DNA of 64,000 bases from Mycolicibacterium moriokaense (GTDB lineage: Bacteria; Actinomycetota; Actinomycetes; Mycobacteriales; Mycobacteriaceae). Shown one piece after another: positions 58,138 to 64,000 of this stretch. The DNA is taken from positions 5,642,001 to 5,706,000 of the forward strand of contig NZ_AP022560.1 in the NCBI RefSeq assembly GCF_010726085.1, written 5' to 3'. Numbering within the stretch: position 1 is the stretch's first letter; the number at the start of each line of letters is the position of its first letter. Position numbers and translations under genes: made by a program. The notes under the pieces are model-generated. The model ran no database searches, was not told where the DNA came from, and was given only the letters and a program-made list of their open reading frames with translations.

Positions 58138-59667
58138 TTATCGCTCGTCCGAGCCGTACTCGAGCGCGGGTTCCGCCGAGTCCACTCCAGTCCGCGACAG
58201 GATGGTCAGCATGTCGGGCTGCACCTCGTAGCGGGCCCCGTCGGCGGGGTTCACCGCCGTGAACCCGCGACCGGACGGCGTCGCATTCGACAGCTGCAAA
58301 TTGGCGCCGTCGCGCAGCCGCTCACCCCGGTAGTAATAGGTGCCCGGCGCCGACTCGCACACCACGGCAATCGAGTTCGCTGTCCGGATCGCCGCAGCGG
58401 GCGTGCTGCCCGGGTCGCAGCGCGCGGTATGGCCGACGAACCCCTGCGCATCGGTGCCGGACACCCCCGCGATGGGCTCCGACCGAGCCGACGTCGTCGT
58501 GGTAGGTGTCGTGCTCGTCGTTGTCGACGGCGACTCCGTGACCGTCGTCGTCTCCGGCGCCGGCGTTGAAGTAGGCACCGCCAACCTCGTCTGCGGCGTC
58601 GACCCGCCGCTGCGGTCGCCGAACACCAGCACCGCCGCGAGAACCACGGCCGCTGTGAACATCACGATCGTCGCCGCGACCAGCGCCACCTGCGTCGGGC
58701 CGAACCGCGACTTCTTAGAAGGCGGCGGCGGCAGATAACCGGTCCGTACCGGATTCGGGTCGACCGCGGTGAACTGCCTGGTGTGACTCGGCGGAACCGG
58801 AGGGACGGGCACAGCCGGCGGAGGCGTCGACTCCGACAGCGCCGCCGACGCGGCCTTCGCCAACTCACCGGCCGTCGAATACCTCTCGCTGGGCTGCTTG
58901 GCCATGCCCTTCGCGATCACGTCGTCGAACCCGCGATTGATGCCGCGCCGCATGATGCTGGGCCGCGGCGGCGGCGAGAACATGTGCGCGCCCATCATCT
59001 GCCGCACGTCGCCTGCCTCGAACGGCGCACGGCCGGCAAGGCACTCGTACAGCAGGCAGGTCAGCGAATACACGTCGGCGGCCGGTCCGCCGCGCGCGCC
59101 GCTGAACCGCTCGGCCGCCATGTAGGCGCACGAGCCGATGACCAGTCCGGTGCTCGTGACGCTCGCCTCGCCGCCGCCGTGCGCGATACCGAAGTCGACA
59201 AGATAGGCGAAGTCCTCGGGCGTCAGCAGCACGTTCTCCGGCTTGATGTCGCGGTGTACGAGGCCGTTGGCATGCGCCGCGTCCAGCGCGGCCGCGACCT
59301 GACTGATGATCGACACCGCACGCGCAGGCGGCAACGGCCCCTTGGCGAGCAGCTCATCCTTCAGGCTCGCACCCTCGACCAGCCGCATGTCGATATAGAG
59401 GACGCCGTCGATGTCGCCGAAGTCGTGCACCGGGATGACGTGCGGCTCCTGCAGCCGCGCGGCGACGCGGGACTCGCGCCGGAAGCGCTGCTGAAAGCTC
59501 TGATCGGCGGCCACCTCGGTGCGAAGCAGCTTGATCGCCACCACGCGCTCCCTGACGGTGTCGTAGGCGCGGTACACCTCGCCCATTCCGCCGACACCGA
59601 TCAGCGACTGGAGCTCATACGGCCCGAATTGCGTACCCACGCGAGTCCCGCCGTTCGGGGAACCCAT
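58138..59667 (-). CDS. Membrane Ser/Thr protein kinase, PknE/PknH-like
   Basis: The 509-residue kinase has a Gly-rich loop GVGGMGEVYRAYD near 24-36, Lys in VAIKLLR, HRDIKPENVLL near 139, VDFGIAHGG and an altered APE region (MAAERFSG). After a Pro-rich juxtamembrane linker it has a transmembrane helix (VALVAATIVMFTAAVVLAAV) near 335 and a Thr/Ser-rich linker to a small external domain. It is the second such kinase in 4 kb. The start is ATG 59667. Confidence 0.92.
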   Translation of the reverse strand: MGSPNGGTRVGTQFGPYELQSLIGVGGMGEVYRAYDTVRERVVAIKLLRTEVAADQSFQQRFRRESRVAARLQEPHVIPVHDFGDIDGVLYIDMRLVEGASLKDELLAKGPLPPARAVSIISQVAAALDAAHANGLVHRDIKPENVLLTPEDFAYLVDFGIAHGGGEASVTSTGLVIGSCAYMAAERFSGARGGPAADVYSLTCLLYECLAGRAPFEAGDVRQMMGAHMFSPPPRPSIMRRGINRGFDDVIAKGMAKQPSERYSTAGELAKAASAALSESTPPPAVPVPPVPPSHTRQFTAVDPNPVRTGYLPPPPSKKSRFGPTQVALVAATIVMFTAAVVLAAVLVFGDRSGGSTPQTRLAVPTSTPAPETTTVTESPSTTTSTTPTTTTSARSEPIAGVSGTDAQGFVGHTARCDPGSTPAAAIRTANSIAVVCESAPGTYYYRGERLRDGANLQLSNATPSGRGFTAVNPADGARYEVQPDMLTILSRTGVDSAEPALEYGSDER

Positions 59668-60032
59668 ATGAATCCTTTCGTCCTTCGCTAGATGTGTGCA
59701 GGTCGATCCGCTGCGTTCAACCGAGTTCCCGCGACAACCTGATCCTTAACCGCTCCCCGCAGCGGTAATATGTGGCGCACCGATGCGACCACCGAAAGCA
59801 AAGCAGCACAACCGATTTGCTCACTGGCGAGTGTACAAAGGGTAGCGGCACTTTGCGAACGGCGTTTCCGGGGGCAGCCGGCCAGCGACATGCCTGCTGA
59901 CCTGCGCAGCCACGCATCCGCGCACCGCCGGTCGCACGTCACAAATTCATAGGCATAACGTTCGCCGCGACGGGGAACACCCTCTTGTCCGGCGGCATGT
60001 CGGTATCCGAACAATGCGCGACAGGAGCCACG
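59668..60032. other. Divergent intergenic region, 365 bp
   Basis: No gene is seen between the kinase (minus) and the cyclopropane synthase (plus). It should carry both promoters. It is AT-richer near 59760-59850. The right end has ACAGGAGCC before GTG 60033. Confidence 0.4.
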
Positions 60033-60962
60033 GTGGCTGATTCACGTACCAAGACCGCACCCACTGCGCAATCGAAATGGCTGTCTGAGTCCGCGGGGAA
60101 GATCCACGGCTCCGACAAGGACGAGGTCCAGTTTCACTACGACATCTCCAACGACTTCTTCAAGCTGTGGCAGGACCCGACCCAGACGTACAGCTGCGCG
60201 TACTTCGAGCGTGACGACATGTCGCTCGAGGAAGCGCAGATGGCGAAGGTCGACCTGTCGCTGGGCAAGCTGGGGCTTCAGCCGGGGATGACGCTGCTGG
60301 ACATCGGTTGCGGCTGGGGTTCGACGATCATGCGGGCCGTCGAGAAGTACGACGTCAACGTCATCGGCCTCACGCTCTCGCAGAACCAGAAGCGGCACAT
60401 CGAGGAGCACTGGTTCGCCAACTCCACCAGCAGCCGCAAGATGGAGGTTCGACTGCAGCCGTGGGAGGAGTTCGACGAGCCCGTCGACCGCGTCGTATCG
60501 ATCGGCGCGTTCGAGCACTTCGGCTTCGGCAAATACCCCGACTACTTCAAGAAGACGTACAACCTCATGCCCGACGACGGCGTGATGCTGCTACACACCA
60601 TCCTCATCCCCAGCGATGAAGAGGTGAAAGCCAAGAAGCTGCCGCTGCTGATGTCGACCGTGCGCTTCATCAAGTTCATCCTCGACGAGATCTACCCCGG
60701 CGGTCGGCTGCCGCTCGCGGCGCAGGTCGTCGAGCAAGCCACGAAGGCCGGCTTCACCGTCACGCGCGAGCAGCATCTGCAACCGCACTACGCCCGCACC
60801 CTCGACACGTGGGCGGCAAACCTCGAGGCGAACAAGGAACGGGCCATCGAGATCACGTCCGTCGAGGTCTACGAGCGCTTTCACAAGTACCTCACCGGGT
60901 GCGCCGACCTGTTCCGCAACGGATACACCGACGTATGCCAATTCACTTGCGAGAAGCAATAA
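60033..60962 (+). CDS. Mycolic acid cyclopropane synthase / methyltransferase 1
   Basis: A 309-residue AdoMet-dependent methyltransferase of the CmaA/MmaA/PcaA/UmaA family, which modifies mycolic acid chains at double bonds. It has [12 protein letters not shown] near 33, QTYSCAYFE near 53, AdoMet motif [10 protein letters not shown] near 88, and [12 protein letters not shown] near 154 with the conserved Glu of the bicarbonate-binding site. AGGAG precedes GTG 60033; the frame is open to 59985. The next gene is a paralogue 24 bp downstream. Which modification it makes cannot be read from sequence alone. Confidence 0.92.
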   Translation: MADSRTKTAPTAQSKWLSESAGKIHGSDKDEVQFHYDISNDFFKLWQDPTQTYSCAYFERDDMSLEEAQMAKVDLSLGKLGLQPGMTLLDIGCGWGSTIMRAVEKYDVNVIGLTLSQNQKRHIEEHWFANSTSSRKMEVRLQPWEEFDEPVDRVVSIGAFEHFGFGKYPDYFKKTYNLMPDDGVMLLHTILIPSDEEVKAKKLPLLMSTVRFIKFILDEIYPGGRLPLAAQVVEQATKAGFTVTREQHLQPHYARTLDTWAANLEANKERAIEITSVEVYERFHKYLTGCADLFRNGYTDVCQFTCEKQ

Positions 60963-60986
60963 TTCATTTAGTAGGGTTAAGCGTTG

Positions 60987-61871
60987 ATGACCGACATGAA
61001 GTCCCGCCCGAACGACATGCAGCCTCCTTTCGAGGACGTCCAGGCGCACTACGACCTGTCGGACGAGTTCTTCGGGCTGTTCCAGGATCCATCACGCACC
61101 TACAGCTGCGCATACTTCGAACGCGAGGACATGACGCTGGCCGAGGCACAGCTCGCCAAGATCGACCTCGCGCTCGGCAAGCTCGACCTCCAGCCCGGCA
61201 TGACGCTGCTCGACGTCGGCTGCGGGTGGGGTTCGGTGATGAAGCGCGCCGTGGAGAAATTTGACGTCAACGTCATCGGTCTCACGCTGAGCAACAACCA
61301 AACCCGTTACTGCAGGGAGCTCTTCACGACGCTCGACACCGACCGCAGCATGCGCGTCGAGCTGCACGGGTGGGAGCAGTTCGACGAGCCCGTCGACCGC
61401 ATCGTGAGCATCGAGGCGTTCGAGGCCTTCCCCAAGGAGCGTTACGGCGCGTTCTTCGAGACGTGCTACCGGATCCTGCCCGACGGCGGCCGGCTGGTGC
61501 TGCAGACGATCATGGGTCATCCGCTCAAGCGCTGGCCCGACCTCGGCATCCCGATCGTCATGTCCGACCTGAAGTTCATGCGGTTCATCGCCAAGGAGAT
61601 CTTCCCCGGCGGCTCGATCCCCTGCGACGAGGACATCATCGGACTCTCGGGCGAGGCCGGCTTCGCGATGCAGCACTTCGAAACGCTGAACCCGCACTAC
61701 GTCCGCACCCTCGAGACCTGGGCCAAGAACCTCGAGGCCGCGCACGACGAGGCCGTCGCCGCCACGTCCGAAGAGGTCTACCAGCGCTACATGAAGTACC
61801 TGGTGGGTTGCGCGGACTTCTTCCAGCGCGGCATCAGCGAACTGGGTCAGTTCACGCTGACCAAGGGCTGA
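60987..61871 (+). CDS. Mycolic acid cyclopropane synthase / methyltransferase 2
   Basis: A 294-residue paralogue of the preceding enzyme with the same core ([31 protein letters not shown]). It differs at SIEAFEAFPKERY: the His that normally follows the conserved Glu (EHF) is Ala, and the lid segment after LQTIMGHP is shortened and changed. It may have a different substrate or be less active. ATG 60987 is 24 bp after the first gene. The stop lies only three bases from the stop of the convergent ketoacyl synthase gene. Confidence 0.9.
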   Translation: MTDMKSRPNDMQPPFEDVQAHYDLSDEFFGLFQDPSRTYSCAYFEREDMTLAEAQLAKIDLALGKLDLQPGMTLLDVGCGWGSVMKRAVEKFDVNVIGLTLSNNQTRYCRELFTTLDTDRSMRVELHGWEQFDEPVDRIVSIEAFEAFPKERYGAFFETCYRILPDGGRLVLQTIMGHPLKRWPDLGIPIVMSDLKFMRFIAKEIFPGGSIPCDEDIIGLSGEAGFAMQHFETLNPHYVRTLETWAKNLEAAHDEAVAATSEEVYQRYMKYLVGCADFFQRGISELGQFTLTKG

Positions 61872-61874
61872 ACG

Positions 61875-63125
61875 TCAGGGCGCGCCGAACACCAGCGCGA
61901 CGTTATTGCCGCCCAGGCCAAAGGAATCCGCGACGGCGTACCGGTAGTCGCCGTGACGCGGCCGGTCGGCCACCACGTCGAGATCGATCTCGGGATCCAG
62001 TGCCTTCAGGTTCAGCGTCGGCGGGATGACCCCGTCGCGCAGCGCCTGCACCGTCAGCACCGCCTCGACCGCACCTGCGGCACCCAACGAATGGCCCAGT
62101 GCCGCCTTCGGCGCATACACCGCCGCCGAGTGGTCGCCGAGGGCGCGGCGGATCGCGCGGGCCTCGGCGAGGTCGCCGTGCTTGGTGCCGGTGGCGTGCG
62201 CGTTGATGTGGTCGATGTCCGTCGGCGTCACCCCGGCCAGCTCGATCGCCCGGGTGATCGCGTCGCCCGCCCGCTCTCCCGTCGGGTCCGGGTCGACGAC
62301 GTCGAAGGCGTCGGACGTGATGGCCGCGCCCATCAGCCGCGCCAGGATCGGCGCGCCGCGGGCCTTGGCGTGCTCCTCGGTCTCGATGAGCATCAGCGCG
62401 CCGGCCTCGCCGAGGACCATGCCGTCGCGGTCGGTGTCGAAGGGACGGCACGCGGCGGCCGGGTCGTCGTTGTTGGACGCCAGCCAGCCGAGGTTGGTGA
62501 ACGACGCAACCGGCACCGCCTCGATGTAGTTCTCGACGCCGCCGCAGATGGCGATGTCGGCTTCGCCGAGGATGATGCCCTGCCAGGCCTCCGCGATGGC
62601 GGCGGCGCCCGACGCGTCGGCCAGCACCGGTGACGTGATGCCCGCCTTGGCCTGGAAGTCGAGCCCCACCGAGGCGGCGGGCGCGTTCGGCATGTGCATC
62701 TGCACCGCGAGCGGGTTGGCAGCGCGCACGCCGCGTTGCTTGAAGTCGTCGTACAGCGAGATCATCGCCTGGGTGCTGGCCAGCGCGAGCCCGATCGAGA
62801 CGAGCAGGCGACGGGTGTCGACCTCGGGGGATCCGGCGGCCTCCCACAGCCGGCGGCCCAGCACACGCGACATCTTCTGCATGTACGACAGCCGGCGCAG
62901 CTCGACCCGGTTGAGGTGCTGGTCGAAATCCTCGCGGAGTGGACCACCGATGCGGATGGGCAGGTTGTATTCCTTGACGAACGGCTTGTCCAGTCGGCGA
63001 ATGCCGCTCTGCCCCTCCAGCAGTTGCTGCCAGGTGTCTTCGGGGTCGGTGGCCAGCGCGTTGGTCGACGCCAGCGCGGTAACGACGACATCGGGAAGAC
63101 CGCCGCCGGTCGTTCTACTGGCCAT
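61875..63125 (-). CDS. KasA/KasB-like ketoacyl-ACP synthase with Asp in place of the nucleophilic Cys
   Basis: The 416-residue protein aligns along its length with mycobacterial KasA/KasB (FAS-II elongation of meromycolate): CGGVENYIEAVP, CRPFDTDRDGMVLGE, HINAHATGTKHGD and PKAALGHSLGAAGA carry the two active-site His. At the nucleophile the usual A-C-A-S-G is A-D-A-S-G (codon GAC at 62616-62618, minus strand). It therefore cannot form the acyl-thioester and may be a decarboxylase, a chain-length partner or a regulator of active KAS. It is convergent with the cyclopropane synthases. Confidence 0.88.
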   Translation of the reverse strand: MASRTTGGGLPDVVVTALASTNALATDPEDTWQQLLEGQSGIRRLDKPFVKEYNLPIRIGGPLREDFDQHLNRVELRRLSYMQKMSRVLGRRLWEAAGSPEVDTRRLLVSIGLALASTQAMISLYDDFKQRGVRAANPLAVQMHMPNAPAASVGLDFQAKAGITSPVLADASGAAAIAEAWQGIILGEADIAICGGVENYIEAVPVASFTNLGWLASNNDDPAAACRPFDTDRDGMVLGEAGALMLIETEEHAKARGAPILARLMGAAITSDAFDVVDPDPTGERAGDAITRAIELAGVTPTDIDHINAHATGTKHGDLAEARAIRRALGDHSAAVYAPKAALGHSLGAAGAVEAVLTVQALRDGVIPPTLNLKALDPEIDLDVVADRPRHGDYRYAVADSFGLGGNNVALVFGAP

Positions 63126-63352
63126 GGGTCACCAAAGTCCTTCACTCAGCTAGCGGACCTGGTCGTGATTTCCCCAATCTACGACGGAATATGCACCGCC
63201 GCAGCGACTTCTTCGATCCGCACACTCCAGCAACGGTTCTAGCGTAAACGACAGCTCTTCGGTCACCGACGAAGGGGCCGATCGCGTCTAACTCGACCGG
63301 CGGGAATCACGCCGAAATCATCAGGCAGGCACCGATGTTCGAGGACGGCGCG

Positions 63353-63850
63353 CTAGAGGACTGCGTCCTCGGCGCCGAGGCGCCCCGACCAGACGGCGCT
63401 CTCGGCCTTGGCGATGCCCATGAGGCTGTGGGCGAGGTCCCAGAGTTTGCTGTCGCGCTCCTCGAGAGATGCGGACAGGCCCGCCGCGCAGCGCATCACC
63501 GTCGCGCCGAGGTTCTGGGACGTCATGTAGGGCACCACGAGCAACTTCGCGCAGGCGGTGCGGCCCTCCACCATCATCAGCCGGGGACGGCGCGGGCCAG
63601 GCCGGTCAATGACGCGAGCGCCGGTGACGATCGACTCGAGGTCGACCGGCCCCTCGGTGGGCGACCAGTTGATCCCGATGTCGACGATCTCGCCGAGCGG
63701 GGCGTGCAGCACACCGATGAGCTCGGGCAGCTCCGAGGCGACCGACGCGGAGTGGGGCCACCACGCTCCGTCGATGTCGGCGCCCAGCTGTCGTGCGAGT
63801 AGAAGTCGTACGGGGCGGGCCACCCGCCGCGTCCCCGACAGACCGTTCAC
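63353..63850 (-). CDS. DUF5994 family protein
   Basis: The 165-residue protein has the traits of DUF5994, a mycobacterial family of unknown function: VRLLLARQLGADIDGAWWPHS near 13-33, INWSPTEGPVDLES and MMVEGRTACAKLLVVPYMTS. GTG 63850 overlaps the stop of the short upstream gene (GTGA), so the two are translated together. Confidence 0.75.
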   Translation of the reverse strand: MNGLSGTRRVARPVRLLLARQLGADIDGAWWPHSASVASELPELIGVLHAPLGEIVDIGINWSPTEGPVDLESIVTGARVIDRPGPRRPRLMMVEGRTACAKLLVVPYMTSQNLGATVMRCAAGLSASLEERDSKLWDLAHSLMGIAKAESAVWSGRLGAEDAVL

Positions 63851-63987
63851 GAGGAAGGCTTAGAAGAAGGCGACTTCTTTTGATCCTGGTCCGAGAAGGT
63901 GGGGTTCTCCGTGCGCTCCGTGGAGGGCGCGCGCTTCGCAGCAACCTGCGGCTCGTAGGGGTGTGAAAACAGGTCCGACGATTCCAT
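63847..63987 (-). CDS. Small hydrophilic protein, 46 residues, upstream of DUF5994
   Basis: ATG 63987 is preceded by AAGGAC about seven bases upstream and encodes 46 polar residues (SSDLFSHPYEPQVAAKRAPS, ending in a Lys/Ser-rich tail). The stop overlaps the DUF5994 start. Probably a real small protein; its function is unknown. Confidence 0.5.
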   Translation of the reverse strand: MESSDLFSHPYEPQVAAKRAPSTERTENPTFSDQDQKKSPSSKPSS

Positions 63988-64000
63988 AGGACACGTCCTT

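Noticed and set aside
1..64000. CRISPR arrays, tRNA or rRNA genes
   Set aside because: No regularly spaced repeats and no cloverleaf or rRNA-like stretches were seen; short RNA genes could be missed by eye.

Overview
The window is chromosomal DNA of a high-GC actinomycete, almost certainly a Mycobacterium/Mycolicibacterium. The right end has a mycobacterial core signature: two adjacent mycolic-acid cyclopropane/methyl-transferase genes, a KasA/KasB-like ketoacyl synthase, two PknF/PknH-type membrane Ser/Thr kinases, a hemophore-related secreted protein and a DUF5994 protein. No rRNA or tRNA gene and no CRISPR array was seen.

Bases 1-31,300 are an IS-riddled defence island. In order they hold: the end of an AlbA_2 gene; a gene cut into three pieces by an IS21 element and an IS3 element; a type I restriction-modification operon (hsdM-hsdS-hsdR, minus strand), of which the cut gene was probably the fourth member; about 1 kb of gene debris; an FRG-domain gene followed by a SIR2-plus-GAF-like gene (plus strand); a frameshifted DUF4062-SIR2 fusion (minus strand); a short relic of a Wadjet jetA gene; and a three-gene minus-strand operon (large protein of unknown fold, DUF1998 helicase, HExxH metallopeptidase) that looks like Druantia type III with an extra peptidase. 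Four copies of one IS3-family element (A and D plus strand, B and C minus strand) punctuate the island. Copies A-C have clean 3-4 bp target duplications; D has none and sits on a deletion junction.

Bases 31,300-40,640 hold a rearranged Wadjet/MksBEF (EptABC-like) locus. jetA is intact and followed by a jetB stub of 33 codons; after 2.7 kb of unrelated genes (ABM-fold protein, patatin) the same promoter region appears a second time, followed by a 10-codon jetA stub, a full jetB and jetC. No jetD nuclease gene is present, so the locus can supply JetA, JetB and JetC but not the cleavage subunit.

Bases 40,640-54,770 are ordinary chromosome: vapBC, an alcohol dehydrogenase-hydrolase-AraC operon, a SARP/AAA giant regulator, a DJ-1/PfpI-ABM pair, a STAS protein, a P450-TetR pair, a beta-lactamase-like lipoprotein, a membrane protein, a TetR relic and a hemophore-like protein. 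Bases 54,770-64,000 hold the kinase and mycolate genes.

The most novel candidates are the FRG/SIR2-GAF two-gene module, the peptidase-bearing Druantia-like operon and the split jetD-less Wadjet locus. The KAS-family protein whose nucleophilic Cys is Asp is the main biochemical oddity in the core part.
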